From: UBA8337 sp937907245
GTDB lineage: Bacteria; Pseudomonadota; Alphaproteobacteria; RS24
DNA: 64,000 bases
NCBI GenBank assembly: GCA_965219485.1
Contig: OZ244774.1
Span: 1,488,001-1,552,000, forward strand
Direction of reading: 5' to 3'
Under the pieces are notes generated by a model. The model was given only the letters and a program-made list of their open reading frames with translations. It searched no databases and was not told the DNA's origin. Positions 27,335-35,952 of the stretch are shown in pieces; the first letter of the stretch is position 1, and each line of letters starts with the position of its first letter. A program made the position numbers and the translations under genes.

Positions 27335-27400
27335 GCACGCCCCAAAAGGGGAGTGCCTCTGCGCATGTTTCAGATAGGGAGAAGGCCGCACAGTGTCAAG
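27335..27400 (-). promoter_or_regulatory. groESL heat-shock promoter and imperfect CIRCE-like repeat
   Basis: Read on the minus strand, CTTGACAC (about 27393–27400) and CCCTATCTG (27371–27379) match the -35 and -10 of alphaproteobacterial RpoH promoters, and also an acceptable sigma70 pair (TTGACA, 17 bases, TATCTG). Downstream, at 27335–27356, GCAC-T-CCCC and GGGG-C-GTGC form an inverted repeat with a TTTT loop. Its left arm GGCACTC and right arm GTGCT resemble CIRCE, but the spacing and outer bases deviate, so HrcA binding is doubtful. Confidence 0.6.
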
Positions 27401-27419
27401 GCTCGGAGGGAAATAAAGA

Positions 27420-27490
27420 CGAAAATAAAAAGAAAAAAATGCAGAAAAAAGGGCAGAAAAAAATGCAGAAAAAAATAGAGAAAAAAATAA
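27420..27490. repeat. Purine tract with repeated A-runs
   Basis: About 70 bases almost free of pyrimidines on the plus strand, with the unit '(T/G)GCAGAAAAAA' repeated three times and further GAAAAAAA runs. On the minus strand it is a series of T6–T7 runs directly after a strong hairpin, and it ends just upstream of the groESL promoter. It can act as a multiple terminator tail or an UP-type curved element for groES. Confidence 0.7.
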
Positions 27491-27491
27491 G

Positions 27492-27515
27492 GGCCGACAG
27501 TTTAACCTGTCGGCC
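27492..27515 (-). terminator. Strong rho-independent terminator
   Basis: A perfect 9-bp stem, GGCCGACAG with CTGTCGGCC and a 6-base loop, followed on the minus strand by CTTATTTTTTT. No ORF precedes it on that strand, so it must end an untranslated transcript. Confidence 0.88.
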
Positions 27516-27650
27516 ACCAATTACAGCCCGGGCGGAGAAAAACATACGGTAGGTGGGATTAACCGCACGCCTTCCCACAGGCTTTTTAAATCAGCGCACT
27601 TCTTACGTTGCGCTCTCTATTTCGACCAAGAAAGCCATGCTGGCAAGAGA
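27516..27650 (-). ncRNA. Candidate small RNA ending at the terminator (identity unknown)
   Basis: Upstream of the 27492–27515 terminator, the minus strand shows two possible hairpins: AGCGCA/TGCGCT with a 10-base loop, and GTGGGA/TCCCAC enclosing CGTGCGG. There is also a GCCCGGGC palindrome. No ORF with a credible start spans it. The segment CCCACCTACCG is reminiscent of the 3' part of alphaproteobacterial 6S RNA, but I cannot build the long central-bubble stem that 6S requires. The 5' end is not defined; an AT-rich stretch from 27660 to 27730 could hold the promoter. Supported only by position and structure. Confidence 0.35.
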
Positions 27651-27741
27651 GGTTTTTTTAGTTATTTCAATGGTTTAAAATAAAATAAATAGAGTTTATT
27701 TATATGCATAGAGATAAATTATTATCTCACTTGTTCGGCAC

Positions 27742-27785
27742 TAAAAAACCTGCCCAACCCCTATTGGTCAGGCAGGCTTTTTTAT
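27742..27785. terminator. Bidirectional terminator after the SDR gene
   Basis: CCTGCC (27749–27754) and GGCAGG (27771–27776) form a stem, with CCAA/TTGG inner pairs, flanked by A6 on the left and T6 on the right. It is 23 bases beyond the stop codon of the SDR gene at 27808. Confidence 0.85.
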
Positions 27786-27807
27786 AAATAACGAGGTGCC
27801 TGGCAAA

Positions 27808-28572
27808 TTAGGCGATGGTTTGCCCACCATCGATAACCATTTGCTGGCCGGTCATAAACGCACCCGCCTCACTGGCTAGGAAGACAGCCGCACCCGCAAT
27901 TTCGTCTGGCATACCAATGCGACGCATGGGCGTCGTGGCGGTTGATTGCTCGAGAATATCTGGGTTATCCCACAAGGCTTGTGCGAAATAGGTTTTGATG
28001 AGACCTGGCGCAATCGTATTGGCACGAATGTTTTTCGAACCATGCTCGACCGCAATATTGCGCGCGAGCTGAAAATCAGCCGCTTTGGAAATGCCATAAG
28101 TTCCCAGCATGGCCGACCCTTTAATGCCGCCAATCGACGAGATAATGATAATCGCGCCATCGTTGCGCTCAATCATGCCTGGCAATACCATGTTGGAGAG
28201 CCAGTGATTGGATTTCACATTATTGGCCATAATTTTATCGAAAGCATCGTCAGGGCAATCAAGGCTTGGGCCGAAATACGGGTTCACGGCCGCGTTGCAA
28301 ACCAGAATATCGACTTTGCCGAAATGCGCTTTAGCTGTGTCAGCCAAGTTTTGCAGCTGGTCTTTGGCGCCAATATTACATTCTACTGTTAGCGCTTTGC
28401 CTGGGTGCTTTTCGTTGATGGAGTTGGTGACTTCATCACACGCGGCCGCTTTGCGGCTCGAAACAACAACATTGGCACCATGGTCTGCCATTTGACGGGC
28501 GATGGCTTCGCCAATACCGCGCGAGGCGCCCGTGATAATGGCGGTTTTTCCTTCGAGATTAAAAAGTGTCAT
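27808..28572 (-). CDS. SDR-family oxidoreductase
   Basis: The start is set at ATG 28572 (MTLFNLEGKTAIITG) with AGGAGCAAAAT before it; 254 residues. It has the classical short-chain dehydrogenase motifs: TGASRGIG near residue 12, VCNAAVN, the catalytic Ser in IIISSIGG, YGISKAA (Tyr-x3-Lys) and NTIAPGLIKT. The end FMTGQQMVIDGGQ is typical of FabG-like enzymes. R33-type residue after beta 2 (SSRKAA) suggests NADP(H). The nearest named relatives are dehydrogenases of unknown substrate; it stands alone between terminators and is probably monocistronic. Confidence 0.9.
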   Translation of the reverse strand: MTLFNLEGKTAIITGASRGIGEAIARQMADHGANVVVSSRKAAACDEVTNSINEKHPGKALTVECNIGAKDQLQNLADTAKAHFGKVDILVCNAAVNPYFGPSLDCPDDAFDKIMANNVKSNHWLSNMVLPGMIERNDGAIIIISSIGGIKGSAMLGTYGISKAADFQLARNIAVEHGSKNIRANTIAPGLIKTYFAQALWDNPDILEQSTATTPMRRIGMPDEIAGAAVFLASEAGAFMTGQQMVIDGGQTIA

Positions 28573-28794
28573 ATTTTGCTCCTGTTTATGTGGCACGTTT
28601 TATTGGACGAAAAGCTAGCAGATATCGCCCTTGCGTCAACTTTTGAATATGCCCCGCCGATTGACGAAAGGCTTGACGCCAGCACAGGAAACAGGCAGCT
28701 TCGCGCTTTATTGAGCCAATCCGGCACCCCTTTTAGCCCTGTAGTTTAGCCCTTTACCCCAGACCCTGCCTTCGACACGAAAGATTGCTTTAAA

Positions 28795-29670
28795 ATGACC
28801 CAAGCCAACGCCCCCCAATTGCCCCAAATGCTGAACGGTTTAAGCGATATTTCCGAGCAATATGACGCGGTGATTTGCGATATTTGGGGGGTGCTGCACA
28901 ATGGGCGCGAGCCTTTTGCTGGCGTCGATGCGGCGTTGAAAAACTTCCGAGATGGCGGCGGCAAAGTCTTGCTTTTATCCAACGCCCCGCGCCCCGGCCA
29001 AACCGCGCTTAATCGGCTCGATGAAATTGGCAATGCACGCACTTCCTACGACAATATTTTAACTTCTGGCGATGCCACCCGCACAAAATTAACCGAGCTG
29101 GGCGCGCAAGGCAAAAAATGCCACCACGTGGGCCCCGCAAAAGATGCCGATTTAGTGGCAGGTCTCGACATTGAGCTGGTCGAGATAGACCACGCCGATG
29201 TCGTTTTGTTTTCTGGCATGTATGACGACAGCACAGAGAGCCCGCAAGATTATGCAGATTTTCTGACCGATATTTTAGCCCGCAAACTGCCGCTCATTTG
29301 CCCGAACCCAGATCGCCAAGTGCAAATGGGCGATAAGATTATTTTCTGCGCCGGTGCCGTCGCCGAAGTTTACGAAACCATGGGCGGTGAAGTCATTTGG
29401 ATGGGCAAACCCTATCCCACAGTTTACCACCGCGCCAAAGCCATGTTGAGCGAGATGACCGGCCTCGAGGCGCCGCGCTTGCTGGCGATTGGCGATGGGC
29501 CGAAAACCGATATCCCAGGCGCGCAAGAAGCCGGCGTCGATGCTTTGTTTATCAGCGGCGGCTTGGCCGGGGCTTCCGGTGCCAAAGTAGACACGGCCGA
29601 GGATGTGGCTGATTTATTGCGCGAAGAAAACACCCATGCGCGTTACGCCATCCGCCATTTGACTTGGTAA
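28795..29670 (+). CDS. HAD-superfamily subfamily IIA hydrolase (TIGR01459 type)
   Basis: A 291-residue HAD phosphatase. Motif I is unusual in form as VICDIWGVLHNG, in which the second aspartate of DxD is replaced by Trp, a trait of the TIGR01459 group. Motif II LLLSNAPRP and the cap-type IIA follow, and motif III/IV is the GDGPKTDIPGAQEAG segment near residue 225. These proteins are common in Alphaproteobacteria next to ribF, and flavin or phosphosugar phosphatase roles have been proposed but not shown. It is followed 41 bases later by ribF. Confidence 0.85.
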   Translation: MTQANAPQLPQMLNGLSDISEQYDAVICDIWGVLHNGREPFAGVDAALKNFRDGGGKVLLLSNAPRPGQTALNRLDEIGNARTSYDNILTSGDATRTKLTELGAQGKKCHHVGPAKDADLVAGLDIELVEIDHADVVLFSGMYDDSTESPQDYADFLTDILARKLPLICPNPDRQVQMGDKIIFCAGAVAEVYETMGGEVIWMGKPYPTVYHRAKAMLSEMTGLEAPRLLAIGDGPKTDIPGAQEAGVDALFISGGLAGASGAKVDTAEDVADLLREENTHARYAIRHLTW

Positions 29671-29711
29671 GCTGGCTTGTCTCTTGACCGCATTGCCTTT
29701 AGGGTTTCCCC

Positions 29712-30692
29712 ATGACCAATACCCCCGCCAAACCACCCGCGCTCTACCGCAATCTTGCCGAGCTTCAAAACCACGCAACAGCCAAAAACTGTGTGCTGGC
29801 CATTGGCAATTTTGATGGGGTGCATTTGGGCCACCAACAGGTCATCGCGCAAGCGCGCGCCACCGCCGATAGATTGGACGCGCCCTTGGGCGTTATGTTA
29901 TTCGACCCGCATCCGCAGCAGTTTTTCGCGCCCGAAGCACCGCCTTTTCGCCTGACCCGACTGGTGACGCGCGCCGCTTTATTAGCGCAATTGGGCGTCG
30001 ACTTTACCCTTGCCTTGCCGTTTGATGCGGCAATGGCGGCTTGCGAAGCCGAGGATTTCATCGACAATATTCTATGCGAGCAGCTTGGCGTAAAAGCGGT
30101 TTGTGTGGGCTATGACTTTTGTTTTGGCAAAGGCCGCAAAGGCAATTTCGCCATGCTGCAAACCTATGGCGAAAAACTGGGCTTTGAAACCAATGCCACT
30201 AGCGCGGTTTTGCAGCCAGATAGCACCGCGCCTTATTCGTCTTCTGCTATCCGCAATTTTTTGCGCGACGGGGAGCCGGAAAAAGCAGCCGATTTAATGG
30301 GCCATGCTTTCGCCATTGAAGGCGAGGTGCAGCACGGCGATCAACGCGGACGCACCATCGGATTTGCCACCGCCAATATGGCGTTGGAAGATTATGTGCT
30401 GCCCAAATTTGGCGTCTATGCCGTGCGGGCAGAAATTTTAGATGGCGCCTTTGCCGGACAACTTATAGACGGCGTCGCTAATTTAGGCATGCGCCCAACC
30501 GTGGGCACCGACAAGCCGCGCCTCGAAACCCATTTGTTCGACTTCAACGGCGATATTTATGACGCCACTTTGCGGGTCTCTTTGTTACATTTCATTCGCC
30601 CCGAACAAAAATTCGATGGGCTGGAAGCGCTAACCTCCCAAATTGCCAAAGATAGCGACACCGCCAAAAGACAATTAAAGAAGATTAAATAA
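29712..30692 (+). CDS. ribF: Bifunctional riboflavin kinase/FAD synthetase
   Basis: A 326-residue protein. The N-terminal FMN adenylyltransferase half has the nucleotidyltransferase motif AIGNFDGVHLGHQQV and the later TAPYSSSAIR (family consensus S-S-T-x-I-R). The C-terminal riboflavin kinase half has GHAFAIEGEVQHGDQRGRTIGFATANM and GVANLGMRPT. It makes FMN and FAD from riboflavin. FAD is needed by the several acyl-CoA dehydrogenases in this window, although that is general metabolism. No RFN riboswitch is seen upstream. Confidence 0.95.
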   Translation: MTNTPAKPPALYRNLAELQNHATAKNCVLAIGNFDGVHLGHQQVIAQARATADRLDAPLGVMLFDPHPQQFFAPEAPPFRLTRLVTRAALLAQLGVDFTLALPFDAAMAACEAEDFIDNILCEQLGVKAVCVGYDFCFGKGRKGNFAMLQTYGEKLGFETNATSAVLQPDSTAPYSSSAIRNFLRDGEPEKAADLMGHAFAIEGEVQHGDQRGRTIGFATANMALEDYVLPKFGVYAVRAEILDGAFAGQLIDGVANLGMRPTVGTDKPRLETHLFDFNGDIYDATLRVSLLHFIRPEQKFDGLEALTSQIAKDSDTAKRQLKKIK

Positions 30693-30786
30693 CGCCAAAA
30701 CCCCATAACACCTCCATGAACTAGCGACCAATTTGCTTGGCAGCCGAGTGCGAGATTGCTACAAAGCGGCGAGAGTGAGACTGAAA

Positions 30787-33591
30787 ATGAGTGACACAGA
30801 AAATAATAGCCGCGATTATCGCGACACGTTGAATTTGCCCCAGACCGAATTTCCTATGAAAGCCGGATTGCCAAAACGCGAGCCCGATTTGCTGGCTCAT
30901 TGGGATGCGATTGGCCTGCGCGATAAAATTCGCGAGCAAGGCAAAACTCGCGAGAGCTTTGTGCTGCACGATGGCCCTCCCTACGCCAATGGCGACATTC
31001 ATATCGGCCACTCGCTGAATAAAATTTTGAAAGACGTGATTGTCCGCTCGCAACAATTAATGGGCAAAAACTCTGTCTATGTGCCGGGTTGGGATTGCCA
31101 TGGCCTGCCGATTGAATGGAAAATTGAAGAGCAATATCGCAATAAAGGGCTGAACAAAGATGATGTGCCTGCCAGCGAGTTTCGCGAGCAGTGCCGCCAG
31201 TTTGCAAAAAAATGGGTCGACGTTCAATCCGAACAATTCCAGCGCCTCGGCGTGCAAGGCGATTGGGAAAACCCCTATACGACCATGGCCTTTGAAGCTG
31301 AAGCGACGATTGTTAAAGAGTTTCAAAAATTCCTGATGGATGGCTCGCTGTATCGCGGCTCGAAACCGGTCATGTGGTCGGTGGTTGAAAAAACCGCCCT
31401 CGCCGAAGCCGAAGTCGAATATGAAGAACATGTCTCGCCGACGATTTTTGTAAAGTTTCCCGTGCAAGGCATGGACGATACGTTTGCGGTTATTTGGACG
31501 ACGACGCCGTGGACCATTCCGGCCAACCGCGCCATCGCTTATGCGCCTGGCCTGACTTATGGTCTGTATGAAGCCAATGGCGAAAAATTTATTTTATCAG
31601 ATGCCCTCGCCGAGCGGGTGATGGGCGCGGCCAAAATAGAAGACTATTCGCGCCTATCGGATATCGACCCTGCCGGTCTGATTTGCCATCACCCTTTGCA
31701 CGGCCAAGGTTATGATTATGATGTGCGGGTTCTGGCGGGTGATTTTGTGACCGATGAAACGGGCACAGGATTGGTGCATATTGCGCCGGGCCATGGCCAA
31801 GATGATTTCGAACTCGGCCTTAAGTATAATATTGAAGTGCCGTTTACGGTCGACGAAGCCGGTGTTTATTACGACCATGTGCCGTTGTTTGCAGGCAAAT
31901 GCGTGCTCAATGAAAAGGGCAAAGATGGCGATGCCAATGGCGGCGTTATTAGCGCATTGGTAGAGGCTGAACGGCTATTGGCCAAAGGCAAATTGCGCCA
32001 TTCTTACCCGCATAGCTGGCGTTCGAAAGCGCCACTGATTTTCCGCAATACCCCACAATGGTTCATCTCGATGAGCGAAACGGGCCTGCGCGACAAAGCC
32101 CTAAAGGCTATTGATGACGTTAATTGGTATCCCAAAGCGGGGCGCAATCGCATTCATGCCATGATCGAAAACCGCCCCGATTGGGTTATTTCGCGCCAAC
32201 GCGCATGGGGGGTGCCGCTAACGATTTTCACCGCCAAAGCCGATGGCGCCATTTTGCGCGATGCCCAAGTGAACCAACGTATTGTCGATGCGGTCACCCA
32301 AAAAGGCGCCGACGCTTGGTTTGATACCGATCCGCAAGTCTTCCTGGGCGATGCCTATAAAGCCGAAGACTTCGACCAAGTTAGCGACATTCTCGATGTT
32401 TGGTTCGACAGTGGGGTGACCCATTCATTTGTTCTGGAAGCCCGCGACGACCTGCATTGGCCGGCCGATGTTTATTTTGAAGGCTCTGACCAGCACCGTG
32501 GTTGGTTTCAGTCTTCCTTGCTAGAAAGCTGTGCCACCCGAGGGGTCGCGCCTTTTAAAAACGTCATCACGCACGGCTTTACGATGGATGAAAAAGGCAA
32601 AAAAATGTCGAAGTCCATCGGCAATGCCGTAGACCCCTTGAAGATTATACAGCAATCGGGCGCAGAGATTATTCGCCTCTGGACAGTGTCTTGTGACTAT
32701 TCAGAAGACCAACGCATCGGCCCTGAAATTATTAAGGCCAATACGGATGCCTATCGAAAAATGCGTAATGGTTTTCGCTTCTTGCTGGGCAATTTGACCG
32801 ATTTTGAGGATAGCGAAAAAGTCGATGTCGCCGATATGCCTGAGCTAGAGCGGTATATTTTGCACCGTTTGGCCGAGCTGGACGCTTTGGTGCGCGACAA
32901 TTACAATCATTTTGATTTCCGCAAAATCTATCAAGCCCTATTCACTTTCATGACCGTGGATTTGTCGGCGTTTTATTTCGATATTCGCAAAGACACGCTT
33001 TATTGCGATCCCCATTCCAGCCTAGAGCGACGCGCGAGCCGCACCGTGATGGATGCCATTTTCCATTGCTTGACCCGATGGCTGGCACCGATTTTATGTT
33101 TCACCATGGAAGAAGTTTACCAATCGCGTTTTGGCCAAAGTCAAGACAGCGTGCATTTGCAGACTTTCTATCCCATCGGCGACACTTGGACGGATGAAGC
33201 CTTGGCCCAAAAATGGGAAAAAATTCGCACCCTGCGTCGTGTGGTGACCGGCGCCTTGGAAATTGAACGGCGCGAAAAACGTATCGGCTCTAGCCTCGAG
33301 GCGGCGCCGATTGTTTATGTCGGACAAGAAGCGTTATTTGCCGTTACCGTGGGCCAAAACATGGCTGATATTTGCATCACCAGCCAAATTGATATTCGTG
33401 CCGAGGCTCCGCCTGCGGACGCTTTTACCTTAGATGATGTCGCTCATGTCGGCGTCGTGCCAAGAATGGCCGAAGGTCAAAAGTGCCAACGCTCGTGGAA
33501 AATTTCGCCCGACGTGGGTTCGGTCGAGGGCTATCCAGATTTAAGCCCGCGCGATGCGGCAGCGGTGGCTGAGTATGACGCAAGCGCCTAG
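30787..33591 (+). CDS. ileS: Isoleucyl-tRNA synthetase (C-terminal zinc site degenerate)
   Basis: Start at ATG 30787 (MSDTENNSRDYRDTLNLPQ); 934 residues. Signatures are complete: HIGH as DIHIGHSLNK near residue 68, the editing domain (TTTPWTIPANRAI), KMSKS as GKKMSKSIGNA near residue 617. Most bacterial IleS proteins end with two Cys pairs binding zinc. Here the region reads QKCQRSWKIS and then DLSPRDAAAV, so three of the four expected cysteines are missing. The catalytic core is intact and the gene is essential, so it should be functional. lspA starts within its last codons. Confidence 0.95.
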   Translation: MSDTENNSRDYRDTLNLPQTEFPMKAGLPKREPDLLAHWDAIGLRDKIREQGKTRESFVLHDGPPYANGDIHIGHSLNKILKDVIVRSQQLMGKNSVYVPGWDCHGLPIEWKIEEQYRNKGLNKDDVPASEFREQCRQFAKKWVDVQSEQFQRLGVQGDWENPYTTMAFEAEATIVKEFQKFLMDGSLYRGSKPVMWSVVEKTALAEAEVEYEEHVSPTIFVKFPVQGMDDTFAVIWTTTPWTIPANRAIAYAPGLTYGLYEANGEKFILSDALAERVMGAAKIEDYSRLSDIDPAGLICHHPLHGQGYDYDVRVLAGDFVTDETGTGLVHIAPGHGQDDFELGLKYNIEVPFTVDEAGVYYDHVPLFAGKCVLNEKGKDGDANGGVISALVEAERLLAKGKLRHSYPHSWRSKAPLIFRNTPQWFISMSETGLRDKALKAIDDVNWYPKAGRNRIHAMIENRPDWVISRQRAWGVPLTIFTAKADGAILRDAQVNQRIVDAVTQKGADAWFDTDPQVFLGDAYKAEDFDQVSDILDVWFDSGVTHSFVLEARDDLHWPADVYFEGSDQHRGWFQSSLLESCATRGVAPFKNVITHGFTMDEKGKKMSKSIGNAVDPLKIIQQSGAEIIRLWTVSCDYSEDQRIGPEIIKANTDAYRKMRNGFRFLLGNLTDFEDSEKVDVADMPELERYILHRLAELDALVRDNYNHFDFRKIYQALFTFMTVDLSAFYFDIRKDTLYCDPHSSLERRASRTVMDAIFHCLTRWLAPILCFTMEEVYQSRFGQSQDSVHLQTFYPIGDTWTDEALAQKWEKIRTLRRVVTGALEIERREKRIGSSLEAAPIVYVGQEALFAVTVGQNMADICITSQIDIRAEAPPADAFTLDDVAHVGVVPRMAEGQKCQRSWKISPDVGSVEGYPDLSPRDAAAVAEYDASA

Positions 33592-34069
33592 ATCTTTCGG
33601 CATGGCTCAAGGGTTGAGCTGGGCTGCCATTTTGGCAGGGCTCGACCAAACCACGAAATGGGCCATTGTGCATGGGTTTGGATTTGCCGAGCGCGAAGCC
33701 TTCGCCGTTTTGCCGTTTCTCGACTTCACTTTTATTTGGAACCGAGGCATTAGCTACGGCCTCTTGGATGGCAGCGGCGACACCGGCCGCTGGCTTTTGA
33801 GCTTGGTGGCTTTGCTGGCCATTGGCTATTTTATTTGGATGTTAAAAGCGGGCGAAACGCGGCGTGTGGGCATGGCTTACGCGCTTCTGGCAGGCGGCGC
33901 TTTGGGAAATTTGGTCGACCGCGTTTGGTATGGCGCCGTGGTTGATTTCGTCTCTCTGCATTGGGACGGGTTTTATTGGTATGTGTTTAATTTGGCCGAT
34001 GTTTGGATAAGTTTGGGCGTGGCTCTGCTAATTTATGACTTAATCTGGCCACAAAAAACCGCAGACTAG
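33575..34069 (+). CDS. lspA: Lipoprotein signal peptidase II
   Basis: Start at ATG 33575 overlaps the ileS end by 17 bases; 164 residues. Four membrane segments. The catalytic aspartate motifs are GALGNLVDRVWYGAVVDFV (Asp near residue 115 and 124) and FNLADVWISLGV (Asp near 143). FTFIWNRGISYG is the conserved 'NxGxxF' like loop. LspA cleaves diacylglyceryl prolipoproteins such as the BamF and M16 proteins encoded next. The ileS-lspA pairing is widespread in bacteria. Confidence 0.93.
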   Translation: MTQAPRSFGMAQGLSWAAILAGLDQTTKWAIVHGFGFAEREAFAVLPFLDFTFIWNRGISYGLLDGSGDTGRWLLSLVALLAIGYFIWMLKAGETRRVGMAYALLAGGALGNLVDRVWYGAVVDFVSLHWDGFYWYVFNLADVWISLGVALLIYDLIWPQKTAD

Positions 34070-34126
34070 TTTGCGTCTATAGCAATTTCCGCTATAGATA
34101 GGCGGCAAGATTTTTGAGGCATTTTA

Positions 34127-34585
34127 ATGAGGCACTTTGTGACTAAGAAAACTGAAAAAACATCTGTTCTGTCATCTTGTTTCAAAATGACGATGGTTAT
34201 CGGCCTGGCGGCGGCTCTTTCGGCATGCGGCAGCGACCGAGACAATGCGCTTGGGTACGGTAAAAATGCACCAGACGAATTTAATGTCGTGCGCAAAGCG
34301 CCGCTTATTCTGCCGCCTGATTTTAACTTGCGTCCGCCTTCGTCTAATAGCGCGCGCCCCATTACGCCCACTGGCGCTGAGCTGGCGCGGCTGATTGTTT
34401 TGCCCAATGCGCCCCAGACATCAATACCGCCAAGCGAACAAAACCTATTGGATAAAGCCGCCCGCGGTGGCGTGTTTGGCAATGGGATTCGCGAAGACTT
34501 GAGCAATCGTGCCTCTGGCAAAGCCAGCGAACCCGCTACCACCGTCGACGCTTTGGTAAAAGATCAATCTAAGAGCCCACAATAG
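34127..34585 (+). CDS. bamF: DUF3035 lipoprotein, BAM complex subunit BamF
   Basis: A 152-residue protein with a lipoprotein signal: hydrophobic MTMVIGLAAAL followed by the lipobox LSAC. The mature part has the DUF3035 pattern PDEFNVVRKAPLILPPDFNLRPPS, which is confined to Alphaproteobacteria. In Caulobacter this protein (BamF) is part of the outer membrane beta-barrel assembly machine. It sits between lspA and two M16 peptidases, the usual order. The start codon could be the first or an internal Met; the lipobox decides only the mature end. Confidence 0.88.
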   Translation: MRHFVTKKTEKTSVLSSCFKMTMVIGLAAALSACGSDRDNALGYGKNAPDEFNVVRKAPLILPPDFNLRPPSSNSARPITPTGAELARLIVLPNAPQTSIPPSEQNLLDKAARGGVFGNGIREDLSNRASGKASEPATTVDALVKDQSKSPQ

Positions 34586-34593
34586 GCAACAGC

Positions 34594-35952
34594 ATGAAAA
34601 AATGGGGTCTATTCCTCGTAGGCTTAGGGCTCAGTGCCATGCTGGCCAATTGCACGCCCGTGCCAGATGGCCCAAAAGTCGAAACCGCCAAATTAGCCAA
34701 TGGCCTCGAAATTATCGTACTCCCCGACCCGCGCGCCAATGTAGTGACACATATGCTTTGGTACCGAGTCGGCTCGGCCGATGAGCCAATTGGTAAATCG
34801 GGCATCGCGCATTTTTTTGAACATTTAATGTTTCGCGGCACTGAAAAAATTGCCCCAGGCGAATTTTCCAAAACCGTGGCGCGCCTCGGTGGACAAGACA
34901 ATGCGTTTACCTCCTATGATTACACCGCCTATTTTCAACGTATTGCGCGAGACAAATTGCCGATCATGATGGAGATGGAAGCCGAGCGCATGCGTGGGCT
35001 GATTATCAATCCGGATATCGTGGCGGTGGAACGCGATGTTATTTTAGAAGAGCGTTCCATGCGCGTCGATGGTCGCCCTAGTAGTTTGTTGAGCGAACAA
35101 ATGCGCAAACGCCTGCATGCGGGCACAGCCTATAGCGTGCCCGTTATTGGCTGGCGCGACGAGATTAGCGCGCTCAATGCGGCGGATGCGAAAACCTTTT
35201 ACGAGCGCTATTATGCGCCCGATAACGCCGTCTTAGTGATTGCGGGTGCGGTGTCTCTGGCCGAAGTATTGCCTTTGGCCGAAACCTATTACGCCAAGCT
35301 AACCCCCAGCCAAACCCCGCGCGATGCGCGCCGTGTGGCGAGCGATTTGCGGGTTAACGATTATGCGACGCCGGAAGTGCGCGTCGATTCTCGGGTGCGC
35401 CAAGACAGTTGGCGACGCCTATATCGTTTGCCGCAAAGCACCCCCCAAAACCGCCAGCTATTTGCCGCCGCTGATGTGCTTGCCGAAGTGCTAGACGGCG
35501 GGCTAACCGGGCGCCTTTACCAAGCGCTGGTGGTGGAACAAAAACTAGCCAGCGGCGTGGGCGCTTATGCCGATAGTGCGCGGCTCGATAATGGCGAATT
35601 GATGATTTATGCAAGCCTTGCCTCCACGGCTTCCTTTGACGAGATCGCGGCGGCCATCGATGCTCAAATCGAACGGATGATGCAGCAGCCCCCAAGCGAG
35701 GCGGAGATTGCGCGCGCCAAAATGCAATTGGTCTCCAGCGCCCTTTTCGCGCGCGACAGCCAGCAGAGCATGGCCGATATTTTTGGCCGCGCCGCGATGC
35801 TGGGCTTAACCCCGCAAGACGTTTTGAACTGGACCCGCGATATTGAAGCGGTAACCCCCGAAGACGTGCGCCGCGCCGCGCAAAGCCTCTTGCGCATAGA
35901 GCATAGCCTGACAGGTCATTTGTCGGGCGATACAAAAAGAGGGGGCAAATAA
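34594..35952 (+). CDS. M16 zinc peptidase (catalytic), lipoprotein
   Basis: A 452-residue insulinase/pitrilysin-type peptidase. A lipoprotein signal ends LANCTP, so it is probably anchored in the outer membrane. The inverted zinc motif HxxEH is HFFEHLMFRG near residue 72, with the downstream Glu in ERDVILEERSM. It pairs with the following M16 protein, which lacks the zinc ligands, as heterodimers do in mitochondrial processing peptidase. Stop and next start overlap by one base (TAATG). Confidence 0.93.
   Translation: MKKWGLFLVGLGLSAMLANCTPVPDGPKVETAKLANGLEIIVLPDPRANVVTHMLWYRVGSADEPIGKSGIAHFFEHLMFRGTEKIAPGEFSKTVARLGGQDNAFTSYDYTAYFQRIARDKLPIMMEMEAERMRGLIINPDIVAVERDVILEERSMRVDGRPSSLLSEQMRKRLHAGTAYSVPVIGWRDEISALNAADAKTFYERYYAPDNAVLVIAGAVSLAEVLPLAETYYAKLTPSQTPRDARRVASDLRVNDYATPEVRVDSRVRQDSWRRLYRLPQSTPQNRQLFAAADVLAEVLDGGLTGRLYQALVVEQKLASGVGAYADSARLDNGELMIYASLASTASFDEIAAAIDAQIERMMQQPPSEAEIARAKMQLVSSALFARDSQQSMADIFGRAAMLGLTPQDVLNWTRDIEAVTPEDVRRAAQSLLRIEHSLTGHLSGDTKRGGK

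Noticed and set aside
27396..27578. Minus-strand ORF encoding Phe/Cys-rich repeats (FFCIFFCPFF)
   Set aside because: It reads through a terminator and its T-runs; the peptide is a by-product of the repeated T tract.
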